A stretch of 64,000 bases of DNA, taken from IMG/VR virus record IMGVR_UViG_3300008516_000114, positions 1 through 64,000 of that record. One strand, 5' to 3'. The notes beneath the pieces were generated by a model. That model was given only the letters and a program-made list of their open reading frames with translations. It ran no database searches and had not been told where the DNA came from. Source of the DNA: a virus. Shown in pieces: positions 7,943 through 16,468 of the stretch. Both the position numbers and the translations under genes were made by a program. The number at the start of each line of letters is the position of its first letter. Positions within the stretch are counted from its first letter, which is position 1.

Positions 7943-8785
7943 ATGGTAAAGCGAAGTGATGAAATAGTTTGGAAAGAGTATACGATTCAATCTTTGCAGG
8001 TGGAATTAAAAAGTAAGGGTAGAAATCTAACCGAGAAGACAATATACCAAAAAGTGCGTTTAGGTGGTTTTGGAGTTTATGAATGTCTTGACGGATTGAA
8101 GGAATTTTTATTAAAAAGCAATGCAGTTGATAGTTACTTGAACCCGCTGATAAAAATTAAGAAAAGGGCAAAAGAGAAAATAAAGCATATTTTGCGGCCC
8201 AAATATAGCGAGGATGAGGCGAGGGAATTAGCGAAGAAAATGATAGATAAGGAGATAGAATCTAATTCATCATGGGTAAGAGATAAAGATAAAGATTTTG
8301 AAGGGGAGAAGATAAAGCGGATAGATAACTACATACAGATGAAATTACAGGAAGTAATTGTAGCTATTATTGATGAAAAGGCTTTGAAGGAAAATGCCGA
8401 AGAAACCAAAGAATTGCCACAGGATACTTTAAATTATATAAACACACGCTATTCAATTAAGTCAGAACGTGATTTTTTTATTAATAGATATTTTGGATAT
8501 TTGGATAAATACAAATCTTTAGAGATTGATGATCCGATTATGGACACAGTGCTAAGAAATGCGATTGATGATGAATTGAAGATTAATTATTTAAGATGGT
8601 TAGCAAATCGTCTACCAACCGATGATAGCGTAACCAGTGCTTTAGATAGTGCAATCAAAAGATGGAATGATATGGTAAGTAGTTTAGGATTATTGTTGAG
8701 AAGAGGACAAGCACCACCACCACCGCCGCCACCAAAAGAAACTGATAAGAAAGGACATGAATTATACAATGAAGAGATTGAATAA
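7943..8785 (+). CDS. Hypothetical protein with C-terminal polyproline, possible small terminase
   Basis: The 280-aa protein starts with a region that could be a helix-turn-helix-like DNA-recognition fold (TEKTIYQKVRLGGFGVYECLDGLKEFL), has a Lys/Glu-rich helical middle, and a C-terminal helical region ending in WNDMVSSLGLLLRRG, then A followed by seven prolines. The protein lies about 1.8 kb upstream of the large terminase gene, the usual neighbourhood of a small terminase, but no family motif fixes this. It could equally be an accessory DNA-binding protein. Confidence 0.6.
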   Translation: MVKRSDEIVWKEYTIQSLQVELKSKGRNLTEKTIYQKVRLGGFGVYECLDGLKEFLLKSNAVDSYLNPLIKIKKRAKEKIKHILRPKYSEDEARELAKKMIDKEIESNSSWVRDKDKDFEGEKIKRIDNYIQMKLQEVIVAIIDEKALKENAEETKELPQDTLNYINTRYSIKSERDFFINRYFGYLDKYKSLEIDDPIMDTVLRNAIDDELKINYLRWLANRLPTDDSVTSALDSAIKRWNDMVSSLGLLLRRGQAPPPPPPPKETDKKGHELYNEEIE

Positions 8786-8791
8786 GAGATC

Positions 8792-8827
8792 AAATTGTGC
8801 ATTATGAATTATGAATTTTTAATTAAA
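8792..8827. repeat. AT-rich intergenic repeat, copy 2
   Basis: AAATTGTGCATTATGAATT followed by ATGAATTTTTAATTAAA lies between the stop of the upstream gene and the ribosome site of the next. It creates an in-frame false N-terminus (reading MNYEFLI) for the downstream ORF. Confidence 0.7.
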
Positions 8828-8836
8828 GGGGTAATT

Positions 8837-9061
8837 ATGATTAATTGGATTCGCAAACAAATAGATATAATTTATTTTCATCAACAAAAAAAAATCAAAG
8901 AATTGAAAATAAGTAAAGAATTTCAGTCTGAATTATTGAAAGAAACAAGACCACTTTTAGTACACAGTAATGTTAAGCTTGATGGTAAATTAAAATTTCA
9001 AGGGATTGAAATAGTTGATGCAAATAATAACATTTTATTTGATTGGGATTATGATGAATAA
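8837..9061 (+). CDS. Hypothetical small protein, 74 aa
   Basis: The open frame begins at 8795, but ATG 8837 is preferred because AAAGGGG lies before it and the extra codons upstream are only repeat sequence. The product has a basic helical N-terminal half (IRKQIDIIYFHQQKKIKELKI) and an acidic C-terminal beta-like half ending DWDYDE. Its stop overlaps the next gene's start. No family is recognised. Confidence 0.55.
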   Translation: MINWIRKQIDIIYFHQQKKIKELKISKEFQSELLKETRPLLVHSNVKLDGKLKFQGIEIVDANNNILFDWDYDE

Positions 9062-9257
9062 TAATAATAATAATATAGAAGAACATCCTTGTGCTGTAAC
9101 AAGATGTCCTAAAAAGACAAAAAACCCCCGAATGTTTTTATCATCATTTCCAGTTTATCTATGTGAAGATCATTTTGATATTCCATTGATTTTAATTGAT
9201 GGCAAGATACAAACATATAAAATAGAAAAAGATAATTTAAAATTTTTATCTTTGTAA
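9051..9257 (+). CDS. Small Cys/His protein with Asn run, 68 aa
   Basis: ATG 9051 (or 9054) is chosen because it overlaps the previous stop; the longer frame from 9015 lies within the previous gene. After a run of six Asn codons (AAT repeats) the product has CAVTRCPKK and, further on, CEDHFD, so C-x4-C with C-x2-H could bind zinc. The AAT run is a simple-sequence tract prone to slippage. Function unknown. Confidence 0.5.
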   Translation: MMNNNNNNIEEHPCAVTRCPKKTKNPRMFLSSFPVYLCEDHFDIPLILIDGKIQTYKIEKDNLKFLSL

Positions 9258-9275
9258 TTAAAAGTTGGAGATGAT

Positions 9276-9821
9276 ATGGATATAAATAATATGAAACAGA
9301 ATCATCCTGAATTGATAGTTTGGGATATAATGAGATGGATAGAGAAATTCGACCAGGGATTACAGAAATCTGGGGTGCGATTTATTTTAAAAATGCGTGG
9401 AATAAATAAATGGCTGCGTATCAGAAGGCTTTTAATTCAATTGAAAGTGCAGTGGTTGAATAGAATCAATGAATTGGAATTACAGGCTTATGAATTAAAA
9501 AATGAGGGTAATATATGGCGATGTATAGGGGCATTTCGGAAAGCGAATAAATGTTTTAAAAAATGCGAAAGATTGAAAGGAGAACGAATTGGTATTATTA
9601 AATGCCGACAGCAGGTGAGAGCATTGTGCCATTCACCGAGAGATGTTGATTTTCCTGATTATCTTAAATTTCCCGACAGTTGCAAATTACCCAATGATTT
9701 CCCTGAAATGCCTAATAAGCGCTGGTTTTGGTTTCACGATGGAATCAAGAAGAGAGTCCGTGCTTCGCCTACGGCTACGCAGGGTAAACAGGGCAAGCAG
9801 AACAAGAATATCAAATTTTAA
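9276..9821 (+). CDS. Hypothetical basic protein with repeat-derived C-terminus, 181 aa
   Basis: A GTTGGAGAT site precedes ATG 9276. The protein is helical and basic, with a Trp/Arg-rich middle (INKWLRIRRLLIQLKVQWLNRINELELQAYELK) resembling a coiled coil, and Cys residues in CIGAFRKANKCFKKC. A PDYLKFPDSCKLPNDFPEMP segment follows. The last 20 residues (RASPTATQGKQGKQ...) are encoded by a copy of the GC-rich dispersed repeat at 9758-9797, so this tail is probably acquired. No function is assigned. Confidence 0.6.
   Translation: MDINNMKQNHPELIVWDIMRWIEKFDQGLQKSGVRFILKMRGINKWLRIRRLLIQLKVQWLNRINELELQAYELKNEGNIWRCIGAFRKANKCFKKCERLKGERIGIIKCRQQVRALCHSPRDVDFPDYLKFPDSCKLPNDFPEMPNKRWFWFHDGIKKRVRASPTATQGKQGKQNKNIKF
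9758..9797. repeat. GC-rich dispersed repeat inside a gene's 3' end
   Basis: TGCTTCGCCTACGGCTACGC then AGGGTAAACAGGGCAAGC matches the copies at 7387 and 22909. It is read as ASPTATQGKQGKQ at the C-terminus of the 9276 gene. Confidence 0.85.
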
Positions 9822-9851
9822 ATTGCAGATTTTTTATTAGAGGAGAATTAA

Positions 9852-10214
9852 ATGATAATGAGCTGGCTTAGGGGACATAAAATATTATGGATATGGTCAT
9901 TGAAAAGATGGGTTTATTCCGATAATAAAAGAAGTATAAAAAAGACACGGCCATGTAAAAATTGTGGTGAATTGCCGATTCTTATTAAAGTTAAAATCCC
10001 TGCTGATTTATCTTCTACAGGAGAAGAAAAATGGAAAATGGCTCAAATAGATGCTTGTATTGTTCCGATTGTAAAGGCTTTACAAGAAGGGGGAATTGAT
10101 ATGAGGGGAAGTTGTTGCGGACATGGAATTATAGATGGTGATATTCATTTACAAGACGGGAGAATTTTAATTATAAAAAAAGATGGTGATAAATATCTTA
10201 AAAAAAGGAGATAA
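9852..10214 (+). CDS. Small phage protein with SCCGHG motif
   Basis: AGAGGAGA precedes ATG 9852. The 120-aa product has CKNCG near residue 35, then DACIVPIVKALQEGGIDMRGSCCGHG and a C-terminal DGRILII strand. The GSCCGHG-DGR pattern is one I know from many uncharacterised small phage proteins encoded in replication or early modules. The paired Cys and His suggest metal binding. The role is unknown. The next gene follows by one base. Confidence 0.65.
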   Translation: MIMSWLRGHKILWIWSLKRWVYSDNKRSIKKTRPCKNCGELPILIKVKIPADLSSTGEEKWKMAQIDACIVPIVKALQEGGIDMRGSCCGHGIIDGDIHLQDGRILIIKKDGDKYLKKRR

Positions 10215-10215
10215 A

Positions 10216-10416
10216 ATGAGTATTTTAATTGAAGAAATTGAATGTGCTTTTAATCTTATGGAAGTTGTTAAGGCATTAAATGAGAACGGCACGAAAATAA
10301 TCCGTGATGGAACACTATGGTATATAACGGATATTTTTAACGGTTATATAATTGGTGAAGGGAAAACATTAAATGATGCTGTGTATGAAGCAACAAACTA
10401 TATGGGGATTAAATGA
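10216..10416 (+). CDS. Hypothetical protein, 66 aa
   Basis: ATG 10216 with AAAAAAGGAG before it is chosen over the ATG at 10183 inside the previous gene. The product is a small alpha/beta protein (MEVVKALNENGTKIIRDGTLWYITD...GYIIGEGKTLNDAVYEA), a layout seen in small phage proteins of unknown function. Its stop overlaps the next ORF's ATG. Confidence 0.6.
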   Translation: MSILIEEIECAFNLMEVVKALNENGTKIIRDGTLWYITDIFNGYIIGEGKTLNDAVYEATNYMGIK

Positions 10417-10517
10417 AAAGTAAAAGCAAGAAACCAAAATCATCGAACAGTGAGCTTAAAAATGCGCTGATGAATTTATGTGGATTAATAAACGATATAA
10501 TAAATAATTATCAATAA
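10413..10517 (+). CDS. 34-aa ORF
   Basis: The ATG overlaps the previous TGA in an ATGA arrangement. The product is Lys/Ser-rich at the N-terminus and helical at the C-terminus (ALMNLCGLINDIINNYQ). No family is recognised. The coupling to the upstream gene is the main support. Confidence 0.4.
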   Translation: MKSKSKKPKSSNSELKNALMNLCGLINDIINNYQ

Positions 10518-10552
10518 TGACGTATCTAACATAGTCAATAGATGGAGACTGA

Positions 10553-12697
10553 ATGGTTAAAGACAGAGAACTGACAGCGATTGAGCGATATTATTATATG
10601 CACAACCCGATTGCGGCGATAAAGTGGTTATTTAAGCGTCGTGATAGGCGATTCAAATTACCGGATGTAAATATTCAGCGGTTATGGTTATACTGGTATG
10701 TAATGTTTTCCACCGATTGCAGTGGAAGATCAACGGCAAAATCACATGATGCTATTGCTGTAACTAATGCGAAATTGATATTAATTCCACATCAGGAAGC
10801 ACTTCTCTTAGGACAGGACAAAAAGATAGGTGTGAAATTTTTTGATGAATATGTGCAACCCTGGATTGATTTATGTCCGAATTACAAGCAGTTTGTTATA
10901 CCATTCAGGGGTACGGGAAAACCAAAACCGACGCACAGCGATTCAATGACATCATTGATGTATAGAAACGGCTCAATATTCGAGACATTTTCTGCCGATT
11001 GGCGTAAAGATGCCAGGACAGTACAATCATTCCGTTATAACCGCTTGATATTCAATGAATGGACTTCCTATAACAATATTGAAGCGATGGAAGAGCAAGT
11101 AAAGCCATGTATCACGAGAACCCAATATGAATGGAATGATACATGGAGGTTTCAAACAGCAATGGAAAAATACATAAATGAGCCACTCGGATTATTGACT
11201 AATGAGGAGATGGCATTATGGCATAAGGGAGAGAAAAAAGAGGGTAAAGATTACAAAATAAGACCACATTTGGAAGAAGGTAAAGATTATCCTTTTGAGA
11301 AAATCAAAGAGCGTTTTTATAATAATTTCAAAATAACATATCATTTCGATTATGAAGAGGGATTGCAATATAAAGAACTGAGGCTAAAGAAAATAAAAGA
11401 TAGGCAAAGTATAAGGGATTTCTTCAGATTGTTTCTTGAGGGCAATCAGCCTTATCGTAACCAGATAATTTATGATGGTTCTGCAAAGCGACCTTCTGAT
11501 GAATCCTACCAATGGATCGAGAGAATAAATGCTAAGTTAGGAAAAGAACTTGAAGAGTGTATGGATTTTGATGATTGGTTGAATAATGAGAAACCGATAG
11601 ATCACCGTTATAGTTATTATTCGATTTCGGTAGATGATCTCCCAAGAGAATTTGATGGTATAATTTATGATTCGAGTATTATTAACGATTACCGACAAAA
11701 TAATTTGAAGGAAGATTATGAGCGGATATATGGTGGTAAATGGATAGAAGGATTTGCAAGGAAGCCTTACGATCCTGCATTGATAAGAGAATTGAGAGTT
11801 AAAAAAGACGATCCAAGATATTTTGAAGTGCAATTAAAGGGGAATAGAGCTAAAAAATATATCAGTGCCATAGATGCAGCCAAAGGAACGGAAGCCTTGC
11901 GTAAGGGAATTGTAATAGTCAGAGGCGAAGGAAAAGGAAGGGGAGCAGATGCCGGTATGGCAACATTTGAATTAGGTGATAGCACGATAGAGAATCCTGA
12001 TAAACTGGTTAATGTGTATAAAGCGGAAGATGTACGATCCGACCCGATGGCTTTTGATATACAGAATTTGTTAAAGAAATTTGAGAATATGATTTTGATG
12101 GGATTAGACCCTGGTGGCGGTGGTGGCGATCTTGCGGATTCTTTGAAGAAATCCGAATTGATTATTAATAATGTTAAGCAGCAAAGTATTCCGGTTGTAC
12201 CGATAGATTATGAAGATGGTTCTTTTGTAGGGAAGAGGATTATAGTTTTTATAAGCCGTGGCACGGAATTGTTAAAAATGGCTCGTGTTGAAAGTAGTGA
12301 TGAAAAAGCACTATGGAAAAGCGAAGATATGCTTCCCGATGAATTTCATAATAAAGCACGATTGGCAATACAAAATAAGACTTGTTTATTTCCAACTTAT
12401 TATACTGAATATGAAAAAATACAAATGATAAATAAAGGCGAATTATCTTATGATAAAGTTGAGGTGATGGAGAATATTGATCTTGCACTTAAACAGATGA
12501 CCGAGATTCAAATAGAGTTGGATAAACGCACCGGCAAACCCAAATTAAGTAGAAACGGTTTATATACCTATATAGCACCGAAGAAGAAGGATTTGGCTTA
12601 TTGTGTGATTTATGGGTTGTATTTGATTAATGTGTATAGAACGATCGAGAAGAAGATCGGCGAGAGGAATAAGGGAGGGATCGTTATTGTTGTTTAA
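10553..12697 (+). CDS. terL: Terminase large subunit
   Basis: The 714-aa protein has a P-loop-like segment CSGRSTAKSHD near residue 57, a Walker-B-like LIFNEWTSY near residue 162, and YERIYGGKW, typical of terminases, before the nuclease domain. The RNase H-like nuclease carries AIDAAKGTE (first Asp), MGLDPGGGGGD (second) and a C-terminal KKKDLAY (third). The enzyme translocates and cuts phage DNA at the portal. The Walker B Asp is Asn here (NE instead of DE). The preceding ribosome site is GATGGAGA. The portal gene lies three genes downstream. Confidence 0.9.
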   Translation: MVKDRELTAIERYYYMHNPIAAIKWLFKRRDRRFKLPDVNIQRLWLYWYVMFSTDCSGRSTAKSHDAIAVTNAKLILIPHQEALLLGQDKKIGVKFFDEYVQPWIDLCPNYKQFVIPFRGTGKPKPTHSDSMTSLMYRNGSIFETFSADWRKDARTVQSFRYNRLIFNEWTSYNNIEAMEEQVKPCITRTQYEWNDTWRFQTAMEKYINEPLGLLTNEEMALWHKGEKKEGKDYKIRPHLEEGKDYPFEKIKERFYNNFKITYHFDYEEGLQYKELRLKKIKDRQSIRDFFRLFLEGNQPYRNQIIYDGSAKRPSDESYQWIERINAKLGKELEECMDFDDWLNNEKPIDHRYSYYSISVDDLPREFDGIIYDSSIINDYRQNNLKEDYERIYGGKWIEGFARKPYDPALIRELRVKKDDPRYFEVQLKGNRAKKYISAIDAAKGTEALRKGIVIVRGEGKGRGADAGMATFELGDSTIENPDKLVNVYKAEDVRSDPMAFDIQNLLKKFENMILMGLDPGGGGGDLADSLKKSELIINNVKQQSIPVVPIDYEDGSFVGKRIIVFISRGTELLKMARVESSDEKALWKSEDMLPDEFHNKARLAIQNKTCLFPTYYTEYEKIQMINKGELSYDKVEVMENIDLALKQMTEIQIELDKRTGKPKLSRNGLYTYIAPKKKDLAYCVIYGLYLINVYRTIEKKIGERNKGGIVIVV

Positions 12698-12738
12698 TTG
12701 TCAATTATGAATTTTGAATTATGAATTTTGAATTAAAA
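12695..12738. repeat. AT-rich intergenic repeat, copy 3
   Basis: TAATTGTCAATTATGAATT followed by two TTTTGAATTATG-like units joins the terminase stop to the ribosome site of the next gene. It belongs to the family of copies 1, 2, 4 and 5. Confidence 0.75.
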
Positions 12739-12755
12739 GAGAGAAAGGAAATGTT

Positions 12756-13088
12756 ATGATTACAAAAGATTTATTTGAAGAAATATTTAATATGGGATAT
12801 AATTATGGATTCGGAGAAGGAGGGGAACATAGATGTGATGCACTTAATGCTAATGCGAGTTGGGAATATTATAAGAAGTACCAAAAATATTCTCAAGCAG
12901 ATAATAATAAATATAATAAGAGAACCATAGGAATAAATGGTGCTTCTATGAATAATATTAAAATAGCATCAATAGGTGTGGAATATGATAAGAGTATTGT
13001 AAAAATACTTATAAACGATGTAATTGTTTTCTGTGGATGGAAAAGAGCTCTAAAAGATTTTTTTCAAGATATTGCAAATAACTGTTAA
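12756..13088 (+). CDS. Hypothetical protein, 110 aa
   Basis: GAGAAAGGAAA precedes ATG 12756. The product has a Gly/Tyr-rich N-terminus (FNMGYNYGFGEGGEHRCDA), a Tyr-rich middle, and a C-terminal beta-hairpin region ending FFQDIANNC. It has no clear family. The gene lies between terminase and portal, a common spot for small phage insertions. Confidence 0.55.
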   Translation: MITKDLFEEIFNMGYNYGFGEGGEHRCDALNANASWEYYKKYQKYSQADNNKYNKRTIGINGASMNNIKIASIGVEYDKSIVKILINDVIVFCGWKRALKDFFQDIANNC

Positions 13089-13104
13089 TTAAAAGGAGGA
13101 TAAA

Positions 13105-13638
13105 ATGAAGAAAACTATGAGTTTTGAGAAGGCATTTAAAAAATATTCTTTAAAAGCGAGAGAATATAGCAGACAATTTCCCGAAGTATTGACAGGGCTT
13201 AAAATAACAAATTTGGAATATGGATTAGATGCTGATGGTGATCCACAAATATATTATTTTGTACTTGATAATGGAACAAAAATAGGCTTGGCAAGAGTTT
13301 ATGAAAATGGTGCTGTAAAAGAATTAGATAGAACCGAAAGATATAAAGATGGTAGTATTATAAGGTTTGAATTTCATAATTGGGAATTAGGAAATATGGA
13401 GGATAAAATAAAGAAATTAACAGACATTAAATTAGAAGATTTATCTCGGATGGAAGAAGGGTTTATCACAACATCGAAACCACCAAAGCCATCTCCTCCC
13501 AGATTAATAAGAGAATTTCATTTCGGTAGAATTGGATATTGTAAAAAATGCGGATCATCCTTAAAAACAAAGTGGTTTTTTAAATTTATTGGTTGTATCC
13601 AACCCAAATGTGAGAATTATTATAAAAGGATAAAATAA
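13105..13638 (+). CDS. Hypothetical protein with C-terminal zinc ribbon
   Basis: AAAAGGAGG precedes ATG 13105. The first 115 residues look like an alpha/beta domain (DADGDPQIYYFVLDNGTKIGLARVYENG). The end has CKKCGSS and, 20 residues on, CIQPKCENYYKR, a four-Cys ribbon. A Pro/Ser-rich linker joins them. It may bind nucleic acid or another protein; function is unknown. Confidence 0.6.
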   Translation: MKKTMSFEKAFKKYSLKAREYSRQFPEVLTGLKITNLEYGLDADGDPQIYYFVLDNGTKIGLARVYENGAVKELDRTERYKDGSIIRFEFHNWELGNMEDKIKKLTDIKLEDLSRMEEGFITTSKPPKPSPPRLIREFHFGRIGYCKKCGSSLKTKWFFKFIGCIQPKCENYYKRIK

Positions 13639-13677
13639 CGCATTAAACGATGAATATTTGAATAAAAAGGGATTTTG

Positions 13678-13752
13678 ATGCTTAAAAATGGTATTATACT
13701 ACAATTAATGAGATATTATTCTTGTATGAATGGGTATTATTTACTATTTTAG
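13678..13752 (+). CDS. 24-aa leader ORF overlapping the portal start region
   Basis: AAAAAGGG before ATG 13678 makes this the only well-placed ribosome site in front of the portal gene. The ORF reads through the ATG at 13730 in another frame and stops at 13750-13752, eight bases before ATG 13760. It may serve translational coupling to the portal gene rather than make a functional peptide. Confidence 0.4.
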   Translation: MLKNGIILQLMRYYSCMNGYYLLF

Positions 13753-13759
13753 AAACGTT

Positions 13760-15682
13760 ATGGATAAGATGAATACAGATAAAAGAAAAGTAGAGACAAG
13801 GCAGATAGTAGATACCCTGATTACTTATCATAAGCCTGAATATGCTGCTGACCATCTGGATATAAGTTTCAAGAAATTTGGTAAGAAATGTAAATTACTG
13901 GATATTCCGCTTGATATCGGCATTGAATATGATAAATCCTTAGCAGCAGTACGCGAGACTGTCAAGAGCTTTGAAATCATTACGAATATGATCACCTCTG
14001 CTATTCCGGATACACTGAGAGATAAATTCATATATGCCGAGAAATATTCAAAAGGGGATGATCTCGTACAAAGCATTACTTCTACCAAATCGGATTTTAT
14101 GATGGCTGGATTCCATGTGAAATCCAAAGATATCGGAGTAGAATCTTTTTGTAACGAAATTAATCGTACATTCAATATGGATAATATTATTCAGCAAGCA
14201 TGTGTGAAGGCTTCAGATATTTCAAATATCCCTTTTTATTATAAAACAGTAACTCCCAAAAGCAAAGATGTCGAAGATATAAAAATACTTGATCCTAAAT
14301 GGCTTAGTATTATACCGCTTTCAATGGTGAAAGACGGTAAGCCACAGAAAGCGGTGATCCTGCAAATCAGCGATGAATTCAAAAGAATTTACAGGCAAAA
14401 CATTCTTCTCTATAAAGATATAAAAATGATCAATGAGATGAAAAAAGCCATTCCGCCTAAATATTTAATGGCATTGAACAACAAAGGCGTAACCGCAAGG
14501 AGGGATTGCGTTGAATTATTAGAAGAAGATGGTGAATACGTCGAATTAATTAATTGGCGTGGCGAGAGAGATAGATTAGTTATGCCACAGATGACGGCAG
14601 TCTTTCCCGATATAAGATTAAGAATGCTCATACGTGATGGTGATTATTCGATATTTCATCACATAAAGCATTTAATTCACCAGGTGAAAGCAGGAAAAAC
14701 CAATACAACCCAAAGTGGTGGATTCGGGCTTGTTAGTGAGATTTTGAATCAGCGCTTAACAGATGAAAAAGCACAAGCATTGAAAGCAGTTTATAGTGAT
14801 ATTGATAAAGTAATGCTGGAAATCACCGATGATACAATAGAACATAAATTTAATTTTCCCGATCCCGAATTATTCGATTATAGAAAATACCTGGCAGTTG
14901 AACAGAGAATACTACGTTGGGGCGGGATTGCTCTTATATTGCTTGATGCAACAAGCAGCAATTATTCCGGTGGATATATATATCTCAAATCGCTTTATGC
15001 CGATGTGATGAAATGGCGTAATGCTATCAGGAGAACATTGGAAGATTTCTATTTGACAATAGCACCTGCAGCAGGTCGTGGTGGATTGAAAACCAAGATG
15101 TTAGACCCCAAAACCCGGCCTCATGTATTATTTGATAATACTATGATGAAAGAGCCAAAGCAGATACTTGATGAAATAAAATTTTTGTTAGATAAAGGTG
15201 GCGGTTCGTGGGAGACTATACATGAGATGTTTGGTATTCCACATTCGATAGAGATGGAACGCAAAAAACAGGAATGGCTTGATGTAAAAGCAGAGAAACA
15301 GTTTCTATATCCTATTTATGAGGGAAGCCAAGGATTATTGCAGGGTTATTATGTACCACCTTTTCAAGAAAAGCAGGAAAATCTACCCAAGCAGATTCCA
15401 GGTAAAAAACCCGCCGGATCACCTGGCAATCCTGAGAAGGATGGGCTTCAAACCGATAATACCAAACAACCGAGACAACCAAGACCGAGTGAAGCGACTT
15501 TGAAAGAGATTGCGGATATGGGATTGCAGGTTGCGGATTTCGGAATTGTGAAGAAAGTCGGCACAAAGTGGTATGTATATAGCCACGACGGTACGAAGAA
15601 ATTGAGCAAAGGCTATAAGACGAAGAAAGAGGCAGTTGAGAGACTGGCGGAGATTGAATATTTCAAAAATAAAGATAAATAA
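13760..15682 (+). CDS. Portal protein
   Basis: The frame opens at ATG 13730, but ATG 13760 follows the leader stop closely and gives a natural start (MDKMNTDKRKVETRQ). The 640-aa product has portal-like features: a helical N-terminal clip region, a long Arg/Lys-rich core (DKFIYAEKYSKGDDLVQSI, VPLSMVKDGK region), a wing-like WGGIALILLDATSSNYSGGYIYLKSL and a helical C-terminal crown (MFGIPHSIEMERKKQEWLDVKAE). A Pro-rich linker then leads to a small KWYVYSHDGTKKLSKGYKTKKEA domain at the end. It forms the DNA gate in the capsid vertex. The call rests on position after terminase, size and layout. Confidence 0.75.
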   Translation: MDKMNTDKRKVETRQIVDTLITYHKPEYAADHLDISFKKFGKKCKLLDIPLDIGIEYDKSLAAVRETVKSFEIITNMITSAIPDTLRDKFIYAEKYSKGDDLVQSITSTKSDFMMAGFHVKSKDIGVESFCNEINRTFNMDNIIQQACVKASDISNIPFYYKTVTPKSKDVEDIKILDPKWLSIIPLSMVKDGKPQKAVILQISDEFKRIYRQNILLYKDIKMINEMKKAIPPKYLMALNNKGVTARRDCVELLEEDGEYVELINWRGERDRLVMPQMTAVFPDIRLRMLIRDGDYSIFHHIKHLIHQVKAGKTNTTQSGGFGLVSEILNQRLTDEKAQALKAVYSDIDKVMLEITDDTIEHKFNFPDPELFDYRKYLAVEQRILRWGGIALILLDATSSNYSGGYIYLKSLYADVMKWRNAIRRTLEDFYLTIAPAAGRGGLKTKMLDPKTRPHVLFDNTMMKEPKQILDEIKFLLDKGGGSWETIHEMFGIPHSIEMERKKQEWLDVKAEKQFLYPIYEGSQGLLQGYYVPPFQEKQENLPKQIPGKKPAGSPGNPEKDGLQTDNTKQPRQPRPSEATLKEIADMGLQVADFGIVKKVGTKWYVYSHDGTKKLSKGYKTKKEAVERLAEIEYFKNKDK

Positions 15683-15703
15683 TCATATTAGTTGGTGGTG
15701 ATT

Positions 15704-16435
15704 ATGTATGATAAAAGAATATTAATAATATCGCCATTCCGGAATGAAGAACATTCGGTTCCGCATTATCTTAAATCATTGGCGAATATCAGTTATCCAC
15801 AAAATTTGATCGATGTTTGCTGGTTTGAAAATGATTCGAGTGATGATACTTATAAATTATTATTTAATTATATACAACCCGGTGGACTCAGGGATTTTAA
15901 TTATTTCTCATTAGAGCATTTAACCATTATGGGCAAAATAGAAAAAAGCAAAACATTCACCTATTACAAGGATATTCCTTATGGTAAGAACAGAATTAAG
16001 CCCTGGCTGGTAATATGGAATGAATATTTCATACCGACAATATTGAAAAGCCGCTGTGATTATGTTTTAATCTGGTTTGCCGATTGCGTAGCACCACCGA
16101 ATGTAATCGAGGAATACTTAAAAGTTTACGAGCAATATCCGGATTGCGGTTGGGTAGGCGGTGAGATGTGGCGAAGGCATCCGAGAGAGAGAGAATGTAT
16201 ATCGCCCTGGCAATATGGAAATAAAGTTCCAAAAGAGATAACTAAAGTACCATTTGCATCATCGCATTGCTGGCTAAGTAAAAAAGAATATTTTGAGGAT
16301 GTTGAATTTCGATATCATAAAGCGGATATGCACATTTCGATTATCGAGCAATTCAAGGAAAAAGGGCTGTATGTATATTTCCAGCCGAGTGTAAAATTAA
16401 AGCATGTAAGTAATGATGGGAAGATATATAAATGA
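15704..16435 (+). CDS. Glycosyltransferase-like protein (GT-A fold)
   Basis: GGTGGTG at 15693-15699 precedes ATG 15704; the TTG at 15692 is less likely. The N-terminus ILIISPFRNEEHSVPHYLKSLANISYPQNLIDVCWFENDSSDDT is a GT-A nucleotide-sugar binding start, and WFADCVAPP is in the place of the DxD motif. C-terminal GGEMWRRHP and YFQPSVKLKHV fit the acceptor side. It is the first gene of the sugar island. The donor and acceptor are unknown. Confidence 0.8.
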   Translation: MYDKRILIISPFRNEEHSVPHYLKSLANISYPQNLIDVCWFENDSSDDTYKLLFNYIQPGGLRDFNYFSLEHLTIMGKIEKSKTFTYYKDIPYGKNRIKPWLVIWNEYFIPTILKSRCDYVLIWFADCVAPPNVIEEYLKVYEQYPDCGWVGGEMWRRHPRERECISPWQYGNKVPKEITKVPFASSHCWLSKKEYFEDVEFRYHKADMHISIIEQFKEKGLYVYFQPSVKLKHVSNDGKIYK

Positions 16436-16468
16436 AGAATGTAAAATGTAAAATGAGAGGGCAAATTG

